Assembly (NCBI GenBank): GCA_947454485.1
Contig: CANGJJ010000005.1
Location: 186,001 to 250,000 of the forward strand
From: Beijerinckiaceae bacterium
Lineage (GTDB): Bacteria > Pseudomonadota > Alphaproteobacteria > Rhizobiales > Beijerinckiaceae
Direction: 5' to 3'
DNA length: 64,000 nt
The first letter of the stretch is position 1. Each line of letters opens with the position of its first letter. The notes beneath the pieces were generated by a model, which was not told where the DNA came from, did no database searches, and was given only the letters and a program-made list of their open reading frames with translations. Both the position numbers and the translations under genes were made by a program. Shown piece after piece: positions 51,740 to 60,321 of this stretch.

Positions 51740-51899
51740 ATAAGAGCCTTTTCAGCCAGCACCTGCTCACGTTGCCGTTTTAGAAATGCCGTCTAAAAGA
51801 TATATGAATTATTCATTTAAATAGCGACTCTCCTTGTTTTATTGCAAAGCCAGTGACAGATTGAACTGAAGAAAGTCTCTTGCATTCGAGGAAGCGCTC

Positions 51900-52904
51900 T
51901 TGTCCATTCCAGCTCCAAACTGGAAGCCGCCCTTTACAGTCACCCGCGCCAGCCATGTTGTTTTGCGCGTCAAGGATCTTTCTGCCAGCCGCGACTTTTA
52001 TGAGCAGGTGCTGGGCCTCATTGTGACAGCGCAAGAGGGAGAGGTCCTCTATTTGCGCGGGATTGAAGAGGCTTGTCACCATTCATTGGTGCTCAAAGCA
52101 AGCAGCACCTCGCCCTGTTGCGAGCGTATCGGCCTGCGGGTGCAGACCGATGAAGATCTCGATCTTGCCTTTACATGGATGCGCGCGCAGGGGCTCTCTC
52201 CTGCCTTCGTCGATATCCCCCACCAAGGTCGCACTTTGCATGTGAGTGACCCAGTTGGTGTCCCGCTGGAATTCTGTGCCTCGATGCCTGCCCAACCACG
52301 GCAGATCACTAATTTCATCGCACATCGAGGTGGTTGCGCACAGCGCATCGACCACTACCAAATCTTGACCCCCGATGTACGCAGAGCTCTTGGCTTCTAC
52401 GCCTCGATGGGTTTTCGCTTGTCGGAATATATCGGCACTTCAGAAGCCGATGTCCGCGGTGCTTTTTTGCAGCGCAAAGGCAATCCTCACGACATCGTCT
52501 TCTTTGGCGGTGACGGGCCGCGCCTGCATCATTTCGCCTATTTCGCTCCCGAGACCTATCAGTTGCTGCGCGCCTGCGATGTCGCCGGGCAGCTTGGCTT
52601 TGGCCGCGATGTCGAACGCGGGCCAGGCCGACATGGTCCTGGCCATGCAATGTATGTGTATTTCCGCGATCCCGATGGTCATCGTGTCGAACTGTTCAAC
52701 ACGCATTACCAAATTATGGATCTCGAAAATGAGCCGCAAAGATGGGATCCGGGCGATCCCAATATCTCATTCCCATGGGGCCTGCCCGCGCAGGAGCGCT
52801 GGTTCCATGAGGCGATGCACTTTGCCGATACACCCGTTACACAGGCCATACCAAAACCCCAGCCCGTCACACTCGAAGCATTCCTCGCCCAGATAAAGCA
52901 ATAA
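51900..52904 (+). CDS. Extradiol ring-cleavage dioxygenase, VOC family (homoprotocatechuate 2,3-dioxygenase-like)
   Basis: 334 residues from a TTG at 51900 with GAGGAAG upstream. Two vicinal-oxygen-chelate modules: ASHVVLRVKDLSASRDFYEQ near the start, and a second with the iron ligands in IDHYQILTPD, LHHFAYFAP and HRVELFNTHY (His, His, Glu). The tail WGLPAQERWFHEA resembles that of homoprotocatechuate 2,3-dioxygenases. It cleaves a catechol-type ring next to a hydroxyl. No semialdehyde dehydrogenase is next to it; a TRAP transporter follows after 23 bases. Confidence 0.88.
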   Translation: MSIPAPNWKPPFTVTRASHVVLRVKDLSASRDFYEQVLGLIVTAQEGEVLYLRGIEEACHHSLVLKASSTSPCCERIGLRVQTDEDLDLAFTWMRAQGLSPAFVDIPHQGRTLHVSDPVGVPLEFCASMPAQPRQITNFIAHRGGCAQRIDHYQILTPDVRRALGFYASMGFRLSEYIGTSEADVRGAFLQRKGNPHDIVFFGGDGPRLHHFAYFAPETYQLLRACDVAGQLGFGRDVERGPGRHGPGHAMYVYFRDPDGHRVELFNTHYQIMDLENEPQRWDPGDPNISFPWGLPAQERWFHEAMHFADTPVTQAIPKPQPVTLEAFLAQIKQ

Positions 52905-52927
52905 GGCGAGATCCAAGGGAGGATGTC

Positions 52928-53941
52928 ATGAAAAAGTTTGTTCCCGCACTCTTGGTCAGTCTCGCAGCTCTCGCTGCGCCGGCTCACGCACAAAATGTGA
53001 CACTGCGTTTGAGCCATTGGCTGCCTGTCCAGCACCCGATGCATATCTCGTTGAATGAATGGAGCCAATCACTCAACAAAGCGAGTGGCGGCACAATCAA
53101 TATTACGATCTTCCATTCCGAGCAGATCGGTAAAGCCTTCGACCATTATGACATGGTGCGAGATGGTATTGCAGATGTGGCCCTGATCAATCCGGGCTAT
53201 CAGCCAGGTCGCTTTCCCATTTCAAGCGCAGCTGAAATGCCCTTCATGATCGCCGATGCGGTCAAGGGCACAATAGCTGTCGACAAATGGTATCGTAAAT
53301 ATGCGCCCACCGAGATGAAGGATGTGCAATTTTGCGCGGCCTTCTTGCGACCATCTGCTGTGATTCAATCGCGTACGAAACCGATTGTCGTTCCAGCTGA
53401 CATGAAGGGCATGCGCATTCGCCCGCCAGACGGCACAGTCGCAGCACTCGTCACATCTCTGGGAGGCACCAATGTGCAAGCCTCTGCGCCTGAATCACGC
53501 GATGTCCTCGAACGCGGCGTTGCCGATGGCACTGTCTTCCCGTGGGGTTCAACAGTCCTTTTCGGTGTCGACAAAGCGCTCAAATATCATCTCGATATGC
53601 CCGCCGAGATGGGGTTCTTCGGGCTTGCCATCAACAAGTCACGCTATGATCGTCTGAGCAGTGATCAGAAGAAGGCACTCGACAGCCATTGCACGACGGA
53701 ATGGGCTGCCAAGCTTGATGCGCCTTGGGGCATGTTCGAAGATGAGGGCCGCGCAAAGATCGCTGCCCTGCCGGGCCATGAGGTCATCAAGCCCACGACT
53801 GAACAAGTCGATCTGTGGCGCCAATCGGCCAAACCCCTTATTGAAGAATGGGCCAAAGCTGCCGCCAAGACCGGCATCAATCCGCAAGCGACATTTGACG
53901 AATTGAAAAAGCTGCTCGCAGCCGAAGGCGCAGCGCTCTGA
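52928..53941 (+). CDS. dctP: TRAP transporter substrate-binding protein, DctP type
   Basis: 337 residues; signal peptide ends at PAHAQN (about residue 21). LRLSHWLPVQHPMH, SEQIGKAFDHYDMVRDGIADVAL and the ligand-pairing arginine region MRIRPPDG are TRAP DctP features. It delivers an organic acid to the DctQ/DctM permease encoded downstream; the dioxygenase upstream suggests an aromatic acid. Confidence 0.93.
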   Translation: MKKFVPALLVSLAALAAPAHAQNVTLRLSHWLPVQHPMHISLNEWSQSLNKASGGTINITIFHSEQIGKAFDHYDMVRDGIADVALINPGYQPGRFPISSAAEMPFMIADAVKGTIAVDKWYRKYAPTEMKDVQFCAAFLRPSAVIQSRTKPIVVPADMKGMRIRPPDGTVAALVTSLGGTNVQASAPESRDVLERGVADGTVFPWGSTVLFGVDKALKYHLDMPAEMGFFGLAINKSRYDRLSSDQKKALDSHCTTEWAAKLDAPWGMFEDEGRAKIAALPGHEVIKPTTEQVDLWRQSAKPLIEEWAKAAAKTGINPQATFDELKKLLAAEGAAL

Positions 53942-53947
53942 CGTGAT

Positions 53948-53977
53948 ATGAGCGCGCCTCACCACAGGCGCGCTCAT
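53948..53977 (+). terminator. Intra-operon hairpin between dctP and dctQ
   Basis: Perfect 12-base stem ATGAGCGCGCCT (53948-53959) / AGGCGCGCTCAT (53966-53977), loop CACCAC, followed only by TTGTCTTG. Likely protects the dctP part of the mRNA or partly terminates, giving more binding protein than permease. Confidence 0.7.
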
Positions 53978-53998
53978 TTGTCTTGAGAGGATGATCAC

Positions 53999-54508
53999 TT
54001 GCGACTCTGGATGGACCGTTTCATCGACACGATCGAGTGGATTGCTGCAATCTTCGTAGGACTTGTCGTCGTTCTGACCTTTACCTCGATCATGCTGCGC
54101 TATTTCTTTGCGGCGCATATCCCAGACTCGCATGATTTGAGCCGTATGCTCCTTGGAATCCTGATCTTCTGGGGCATTGCTGCCACCAGCTATCGCGGCA
54201 CACATATCACGGTCGACCTTGTGTGGTCGGCTATGGGACCACGCGGCAAGCGTATCATCGATGTCTTTGCAACACTGGTCCTCTTGCTGGTCGTAACCGT
54301 GCAGACCTATACGCTGTTTGGCAAAGTGGCAGATACCTATGCCTCAAATGTGCTGACCTATGATCTGCACTGGCCAACCTGGCCCTTTTTTGCACTGGCA
54401 TGGGCGGGCGATGTATCGGCTGTCTTGCTCATCATCATCCGCGCTTGGCGATTGATCTTCCATCCTGAAGAGATTTCGGATTTGTCGCATACAAAATTGG
54501 CGGACTGA
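53999..54508 (+). CDS. dctQ: TRAP transporter small permease, DctQ type
   Basis: 169 residues from a TTG at 53999 (GAGAGG upstream); an ATG at 54011 is the alternative. Four membrane helices can be read: WIAAIFVGLVVVLTFTSIML, LLGILIFWGIAATSY, IIDVFATLVLLLVVTVQTY and WPFFALAWAGDVSAVLLIII. DctQ links the binding protein to DctM. Confidence 0.92.
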   Translation: MRLWMDRFIDTIEWIAAIFVGLVVVLTFTSIMLRYFFAAHIPDSHDLSRMLLGILIFWGIAATSYRGTHITVDLVWSAMGPRGKRIIDVFATLVLLLVVTVQTYTLFGKVADTYASNVLTYDLHWPTWPFFALAWAGDVSAVLLIIIRAWRLIFHPEEISDLSHTKLAD

Positions 54509-54510
54509 GC

Positions 54511-55809
54511 ATGAGCCCCGATCTTGTCGCCCTCATCGGCTTTATCTGCCTCTTCGTCTTGATGCTCTTGCGCGTGCCTGTTGGCATGGCCATGGGCCTT
54601 GTGGGCGTCTGCGGCTTTTCTTATCTGACGAGTTTCGACACAGCGCTGAAAATGGTGGGGCAAACCACTATGCGTACGGTGACGGATCTCAACTTCGGCA
54701 TCATTCCAATGTTCCTGCTGATGGGAGCTTTTGTGTCTCATGCTGGGATCAGTGGTGAGATCTTTCGCGCAGCCAACGCCTTTATTGGTCATTTGCGGGG
54801 CGGTCTTGGCGCTGCCACCGTTCTGGCCTGCGGCGGCTTCGCTGCTATTTGTGGATCATCAGTGGCCACTGCCGCCACTTTTTCTGCCGTCGCTTATCCA
54901 GAAATGCGCCGCAATGGCTATCCCATCTCTTTCTCGACTGGCGTCATTGCTGCGGGCGGCACACTGGGCGTGATGATACCGCCCTCGACGATTCTGGCTG
55001 TCTATGGACTGATCACACAGCAGGATATCGGGAAGCTTTTCATCGCCGGCATTTTGCCAGGTTTGGCTCAAATCGCCGTCTTGCTTCTCACGATCTGGGT
55101 GATCGTGATCCTTCGTCCAAACTTCCTGCCGAAAGCCGAACGCGCCGATTGGTCGGCGCGCTTGGTCGCCTTGCGCGAGGTTTGGGCACCTGTAGCGCTA
55201 TTCGTCTTCGTCATCGGCGGCCTTTATGGCGGCCTCTTCACTGCAACAGAAGCTGGTGGCATGGGAGCAGCAGGCGCTTTCATCATCGGCGTGTTGCGCG
55301 GACGCTTGCCTTTGGTGTCGATCAAAGCCTCGCTGCTCGAGGCTACGCGCACAGCCGCCGCTGTCTTCACCATTTTGATTGGCGCGCTGATCTTCGGTTA
55401 CTTCCTGACCATCACACAAACACCGCAACGCATCACCGAATTTCTGACAGGTTTGGGCTTTGGCCCCTATGGCGTCCTCGCGCTCATCCTGCTCATGTAT
55501 CTCGTCCTTGGCTGCCTCATGGACACGATGGCGATGATCATCCTGACTGTCCCGATCATCTTCCCGGTCGTGACGCAACTCGGCTTTGACCCCATCTGGT
55601 TTGGCGTCATCATCGTGATGACGGTGGAGCTGGGGCTCATTCATCCCCCCGTTGGAATGAATGTCTTCGTCATCAAAAGCATGGTGAATGAGGCGAGCTT
55701 TACAATGATCTTTAAAGGGGTCATGCCCTTTGTAGTTGCGCTACTCGCCTTCCTCATCGTGCTTGTTGCTGTACCCGAGATCGCGTTGTTCTTGCCATCA
55801 CGAATGTAA
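54511..55809 (+). CDS. dctM: TRAP transporter large permease, DctM type
   Basis: 432 residues starting two bases after the dctQ stop. About twelve membrane helices; family blocks include GFICLFVLMLLRVPVGMAMG, FLLMGAFVSHAGISG, GGFAAICGSSVATAATF and GTLGVMIPPSTILAVYG. Sodium-driven uptake channel. Complete DctPQM set. Confidence 0.94.
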   Translation: MSPDLVALIGFICLFVLMLLRVPVGMAMGLVGVCGFSYLTSFDTALKMVGQTTMRTVTDLNFGIIPMFLLMGAFVSHAGISGEIFRAANAFIGHLRGGLGAATVLACGGFAAICGSSVATAATFSAVAYPEMRRNGYPISFSTGVIAAGGTLGVMIPPSTILAVYGLITQQDIGKLFIAGILPGLAQIAVLLLTIWVIVILRPNFLPKAERADWSARLVALREVWAPVALFVFVIGGLYGGLFTATEAGGMGAAGAFIIGVLRGRLPLVSIKASLLEATRTAAAVFTILIGALIFGYFLTITQTPQRITEFLTGLGFGPYGVLALILLMYLVLGCLMDTMAMIILTVPIIFPVVTQLGFDPIWFGVIIVMTVELGLIHPPVGMNVFVIKSMVNEASFTMIFKGVMPFVVALLAFLIVLVAVPEIALFLPSRM

Positions 55810-55811
55810 GA

Positions 55812-57137
55812 CTAGACCCAGCGGCTCTTCGGACGTGGCAGACCCAAATGTTCGCGCAGGGTCGTTCCGATATAGTCGCTTTTGGCAAGACCACGTGATT
55901 GCAAGCGAGGGATGAGATGTTCGACAATTTCTTCGAGCCCACCCGGCAAGAAAGCGGGCTGAAAGATAAAGCCATCGCAAGCCCCATTGGCAAACCAATG
56001 CTCCATCTGATCAGCAACTGAATCATAAGAGCCAATCATGGTCAGCTTGCCGCGGCTCCCGGCATAGGCCTTATACACATCACGGATGGTCCAGCCATTG
56101 TCATAAGCGCGCTGACGAATAGTGCGCGATTGGCCGGAGGTCTGAGGCGTGACCTCAAGCACAGGCAGTCTGTCGTCGACGTCGAATTGATCGAGCCTGG
56201 CTTCCAAAATGAGCGCGGCAAAGGCCTTGCCGACTTCTGGATGAATGAGAGACTGAAGATAGTCATCTTGTTCACGCGCTTGGGAATCGGTACGTCCCAG
56301 AATGGGTGTGAGACCTGGAAGAATTTTCATCTGTTCGCGAGCGCGGCCATATTTAGCCATTCGCGTTTTGACATCTTCATAGTGGTCTTTTTGGCTCTCA
56401 AAGGTCGCGCCCGACGTAAATACGCCCTCAGCCGTCCGCGCCGCCAATTCACGCCCCGCATTAGAAAAGCCAGCTTGGAAAATGACCGGATGACCCTGCG
56501 GGGGACGTGGCAGATTCAATGGTCCCCGCACAGAATAAAAATCGCCCTTGTGATTGAGGTAGTGAACCTTCTGCGGATCGAAGAAGAGGCCGCTCTGTTT
56601 GTCACGAACAAAAGCATCATCATCCCAGCTATCCCACAATCCCTTCACGATCTCGACAAATTCTGCCGCGCGCAAATAGCGTTCGTCATGATCATAATGA
56701 TCTTCGCGGCCAAAGTTTTTCGATGCCGCTGCTTCGCCGCCCGTCACAATATTGAGCGCTGCACGGCCATGACTTATATGGTCGAGTGAGCCAAACAAAC
56801 GCGCAATATTATAGGGCTCATAATAGCTCGTAGATGCGGTCGCCACTAAACCAATTCGGCTTGTCACCGTTGACATCGCGGTCAGCAAAGTCACCGGCTC
56901 GAAATAGGCTGTATATTGCGCCGAGCGACACAAAACATCGAAAGGTGCATCACGCACGCTCGCAGCATCTGCAAAAAAACAAAAGTCGAGCTTTGCGGAT
57001 TCGGCCAATTTGGCGAGATCTAGATAATGCTGAAGATTCACTGCCGCATCGGCCTGCGCCTGCGGATGCCGCCATGATGCAATGTGGTGGCCAGTGTGGT
57101 TGAAAAATACCCCAAGTGTCATTGGCGTTTTCATCAT
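55812..57137 (-). CDS. LLM-class monooxygenase, NtaA/SnaA/DszA family
   Basis: 441 residues from ATG 57137 (a second ATG follows at once). MTLGVFFNHTGHHIASWRHP is the family start; LDFCFFADAASVRD, VATASTSYYEPYNIARLFGSLDHISHGRA and NIVTGG are NtaA/DszA blocks, and HPVIFQAGFSNAGRELAA follows. Members are FMNH2-dependent, e.g. nitrilotriacetate monooxygenase and dibenzothiophene sulfone monooxygenase, and need a reductase that is not in view. It overlaps no neighbour and is 8 bases after a Bug gene. Confidence 0.9.
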   Translation of the reverse strand: MMKTPMTLGVFFNHTGHHIASWRHPQAQADAAVNLQHYLDLAKLAESAKLDFCFFADAASVRDAPFDVLCRSAQYTAYFEPVTLLTAMSTVTSRIGLVATASTSYYEPYNIARLFGSLDHISHGRAALNIVTGGEAAASKNFGREDHYDHDERYLRAAEFVEIVKGLWDSWDDDAFVRDKQSGLFFDPQKVHYLNHKGDFYSVRGPLNLPRPPQGHPVIFQAGFSNAGRELAARTAEGVFTSGATFESQKDHYEDVKTRMAKYGRAREQMKILPGLTPILGRTDSQAREQDDYLQSLIHPEVGKAFAALILEARLDQFDVDDRLPVLEVTPQTSGQSRTIRQRAYDNGWTIRDVYKAYAGSRGKLTMIGSYDSVADQMEHWFANGACDGFIFQPAFLPGGLEEIVEHLIPRLQSRGLAKSDYIGTTLREHLGLPRPKSRWV

Positions 57138-57144
57138 CACACCC

Positions 57145-58119
57145 TCACTCAGCCTTAGCACCTGACAGGCGCACCAAATCTTGCCAGCGCGGCGTTTCAG
57201 ATTGCAAGAATTTTGCAAAATCATCTGCAGTACCCATCTGTGGATGGGCCGCAAGCTTGTTCAATGTTGCTCTGGCCTCTTCAGTATTGATGCCCTCATT
57301 AATCGCTGCATTGATACGATTCACAATTCCAACTGGGGTGCCAGCGGGCGCAAAGACTCCTGCAAAAGCCAGCATGGTGAAATCAGGAAAGCCCGCTTCA
57401 GGCATGGTCGGCACATTTTTCAAGCCCGGCCAGCGCTGTTTGTCGACGGTCGCCAAAGCACGAAGTTTGTCGCCCTCGATCAAAGGCTGCAGCACGGTAA
57501 TCGCATCAAACAGAATATGCGTCCGTCCACCCAACATATCGGCGATCGCCGGCGCCGCACCCGTATAGGGTACAAAATCAATATCGACTTTGGCCTGCGC
57601 TTTATAAAGTGCGCCCATCAGATGAGGCGCCGTACCTAGCGAACCGGCGTAATTATATTTACCCGGATTCTTGCGCAACAAATCGGTTAACTCAGCGAGC
57701 GTCGTCACCGGCAGCTCTTTGCTCACCACCATGATATGCGGCAGCTTCGCGACCAAAGCGACGGGCTTCAAACTTGAAGGATCATATTTCTGCGCACGGT
57801 ATAATTCAGGACCTGCTGCGATACTGCCTGACGTACCCCATACCAGAGTATAGCCATCCGGCTCAGCCGCCATGCCCTGCCGCGTGCCGATCGTGCCGCC
57901 GCCACCGCCACGATTCTCAATGACAAATGGCTGGCCGAGCTTCTTCTCCAGTGACTGAGCAGCCAGCCGCGCCATAATGTCCATCGGACCGCCTGCGGCA
58001 AAGGGGACGATGATGCGCCCGGGCTTTGTCGGCCATTGCTGCGCGAGACCCGAAGAGGCGCCCCATAGAGAGGCAGCCAGAACAAAAAAGCCCACGAGCC
58101 CGAAGCGTCGATATGTCAT
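57145..58119 (-). CDS. Bug/TctC-family solute-binding protein
   Basis: 324 residues; signal peptide ends at GLAQQ (about residue 27). WPTKPGRIIVPFAAGGPMD, ENRGGGGGTIG, PDGYTLVWG and PYTGAAPAIADMLGG are Bug blocks. First gene of the NtaA-type unit and its probable receptor. Confidence 0.92.
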   Translation of the reverse strand: MTYRRFGLVGFFVLAASLWGASSGLAQQWPTKPGRIIVPFAAGGPMDIMARLAAQSLEKKLGQPFVIENRGGGGGTIGTRQGMAAEPDGYTLVWGTSGSIAAGPELYRAQKYDPSSLKPVALVAKLPHIMVVSKELPVTTLAELTDLLRKNPGKYNYAGSLGTAPHLMGALYKAQAKVDIDFVPYTGAAPAIADMLGGRTHILFDAITVLQPLIEGDKLRALATVDKQRWPGLKNVPTMPEAGFPDFTMLAFAGVFAPAGTPVGIVNRINAAINEGINTEEARATLNKLAAHPQMGTADDFAKFLQSETPRWQDLVRLSGAKAE

Positions 58120-58214
58120 GATCCCTCCCCCGTTTTATTAATTGTAGCCTACACCAGCCTGCACATTAGGGAAGTTGCACAAACAGGCGGGCCTTGGTGG
58201 TGAGACGCTATTCA

Positions 58215-58295
58215 GCCCCCCAACGCCAAACGCCCCGGCGATTTCTCGCGCGGGGCGTTTTGTTTGTATTTGGTTGCGGGGACCCGATGCCGCCT
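58215..58295 (+). repeat. Dispersed repeat with terminator hairpin, copy 3
   Basis: GCCCCCCAACGCCAAACGCC, hairpin AACGCCCC (58229-58236) / GGGGCGTT (58252-58259) with the same loop as copies 1 and 2, then TTTGGTTGCGGGGAC (58269-58283) before the tail diverges. It lies between divergent genes and so terminates neither, which argues for a mobile or repeat origin. Confidence 0.75.
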
Positions 58296-58454
58296 GTACC
58301 GAACAAATTGCCCGAAAGACTAGATAGCGTTCGGAGTTGCTCATTGAACAGGCACCCGAAGGGCAGCAGAGATATTGCTTAGCTCATGATAACGGCAGGA
58401 GCCGCTACCCCCCCGCACGAACACGACTTTGCACACTTCTTGCCTCTGAGGGGC

Positions 58455-59042
58455 ATGGCCGAAGACGCGCTGCGCATTTTGGTGATCGATGACAACCGAA
58501 TCCGCGCCTCTGTGATTGAGCAGGGGTTGCTGGAGGCTGGCTATAGCCATGTCACTGTCATCACCGACATCGAGGCATTGATGCGCTGCGTGGTCGAAAT
58601 CGACCCCGACATGATCTTTATTGATCTCGGCAACCCCAATCGCGACAGTCTTGAGGCCGCCTTTGCCGTCTCCAAAGCCGCTCGTCGGCCCATCGCCATG
58701 TTTGTTGATCGCTCGGATGCGGCCGCGATGTCGGCTGCTATAGATGCAGGCGTCTCTGCCTATATTGTGGACGGATTGCGCAAGGAACGGGTGAAGCCCA
58801 TCCTTGATCTCGCCATCGCGCGCTTCAATGCCTTCTTCCGCCTGCAAAGGGAATTGGAAGAAACCCGCAGCGCACTCGCCGAGCGCAAGATCATCGAAAA
58901 GGCGAAGGGCATTCTGATGCAGAGCAAGGGCATCAGCGAACAGGAGGCCTATGACCTCCTGCGCAAACAAGCCATGCGCCAAAATCGCAAACTTGCTGAA
59001 ATTGCCGAGGGGCTCGTCCTCGCAGCAGGGCTTTTGGAGTGA
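58455..59042 (+). CDS. nasT: ANTAR-domain response regulator NasT
   Basis: 195 residues from ATG 58455; a longer frame from 58386 is possible. The receiver domain holds RILVIDDNRIRASVIEQGLL and MIFIDLGNPNRDSLEAAF; the C-terminal ANTAR RNA-binding domain is IIEKAKGILMQSKGISEQEA with NRKLAEIAEGL. NasT binds hairpins in nitrate-gene leaders and prevents termination; NasS sequesters it when nitrate is absent. NasS is encoded immediately downstream and a matching leader lies before nrtA. Confidence 0.93.
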   Translation: MAEDALRILVIDDNRIRASVIEQGLLEAGYSHVTVITDIEALMRCVVEIDPDMIFIDLGNPNRDSLEAAFAVSKAARRPIAMFVDRSDAAAMSAAIDAGVSAYIVDGLRKERVKPILDLAIARFNAFFRLQRELEETRSALAERKIIEKAKGILMQSKGISEQEAYDLLRKQAMRQNRKLAEIAEGLVLAAGLLE

Positions 59043-59047
59043 GGGGG

Positions 59048-60205
59048 ATGACAGGGCTTCGCCATCAAACACAGATCGCGCTTGGTTTTGTGCCATTGCT
59101 GGATGCCTCTCCCTTGATCGTGGCGCAGGCAAAAGGCTTTGCCCTTAAGGAAGGGCTCGATCTGCGGCTCTTGCGTGAAATGTCATGGGCCGCCTTGCGC
59201 GACCGTATTTCCATCGGTCACATCGACGCAGCGCATATGCCCGCACCCTTGCCCATTGCGACGACGCTGGGTCTCGGCTCGCTGCCTGTTGAACTTGAGA
59301 CCCCAATAGGACTGGCAACCGGAGGCAATGCTATCACGGTCTCAGAAGAGCTGTGGAGACACATGAGGGACGCTGGAGCCCCTGAGGTAGCGGGGGACCC
59401 GATTGCCTGCGGACAGGCTCTAAAACGGGTTCTTGAGGCATGTCAAAAACAGCCCGCGCGTCCACTTGTTTTCGGCGTTGTGCATCCCTTTTCATCGCAC
59501 AATTATGAACTGCGTCACTGGCTCTCCGCTGGCAGCATTGAACCAGACCGCGATGTGCAGATCACTATCTTGCCGCCGCCTTTCATGGTGGATGCGCTGG
59601 AGGCCGGGCGCATCGACGGCTATTGCGTGGGCGAGCCCTGGAACAGTCTTGCCAGAAAACATGGCTCTGGCCGCATCGTCACGACGAAAAATAGACTCTG
59701 GCCAGGCATTATAGAGAAAGTGCTGGCCATGCGCAGTGGCGCGGTTGATGCAGATGTCACGCGCCGGCTCATCACCGCCATCACACGCGCAGCTGAGTGG
59801 TGCGACGATGTCAATCACCGCGAGGAACTTGCCGATTTGCTCTCGCAGCAAGACTACATGGCCCTGCCGCCGCCTTGCTTAATGCCGGGGCTTACTGGTG
59901 AGCTGATGTTAGGTGACGCGCCGCCAAGCCTCGAACCCGACTTCCTCCGCTTTGGCGGATCAGCGACAGTTCCCCTCCCCTCACAGGCGCTGTGGCTTTA
60001 TGCGCAAATGCTGCGCTGGCAACAAACAAGCTTCAGCCCACAAGATGCCGAACGCGCCGCAGCGGTCTATCGCCCCAACCTCTGGTGCGAGGCGACAGGA
60101 CTGGCCTTACCGCAGCCATTCAGCATCACGACCTTTGATGATGTGCATTTTGATCCAGGGCAAATCCAGACATGGCTGGCGCAATACGCAGCATGCGTCG
60201 AGTGA
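59048..60205 (+). CDS. nasS: Nitrate sensor NasS (NrtA-like without signal peptide)
   Basis: 385 residues from ATG 59048 (GAGGGGG upstream). It resembles the binding domain of NrtA (IALGFVPLLDASPLIVAQAKG, AHMPAPLPIATTLG, IDGYCVGEPWNS) but has no export signal, as expected of cytosolic NasS that senses nitrate and binds NasT. Five bases after nasT. Confidence 0.9.
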   Translation: MTGLRHQTQIALGFVPLLDASPLIVAQAKGFALKEGLDLRLLREMSWAALRDRISIGHIDAAHMPAPLPIATTLGLGSLPVELETPIGLATGGNAITVSEELWRHMRDAGAPEVAGDPIACGQALKRVLEACQKQPARPLVFGVVHPFSSHNYELRHWLSAGSIEPDRDVQITILPPPFMVDALEAGRIDGYCVGEPWNSLARKHGSGRIVTTKNRLWPGIIEKVLAMRSGAVDADVTRRLITAITRAAEWCDDVNHREELADLLSQQDYMALPPPCLMPGLTGELMLGDAPPSLEPDFLRFGGSATVPLPSQALWLYAQMLRWQQTSFSPQDAERAAAVYRPNLWCEATGLALPQPFSITTFDDVHFDPGQIQTWLAQYAACVE

Positions 60206-60295
60206 CTAAGCACACTGCCTGATTTTTGTGCGCGCCTGCGCTGGTCACCCGCCCTCGCACTCACGGAAACCTCACAAAACCAGCAAAAACAGAGA

Positions 60296-60313
60296 TTGGC
60301 ACGCTCCCTGCTT
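60296..60313 (+). promoter_or_regulatory. Sigma-54 promoter of nrtA operon
   Basis: TTGGCACG CTCC CTGCTT fits the sigma-54 consensus: GG at 60298-60299 and GC at 60310-60311, 10 bases between, differing from TTGC by one base at the -12 box. Transcription would start near 60322. Expected control is NtrC in nitrogen limitation. Confidence 0.75.
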
Positions 60314-60321
60314 GCGTAACA

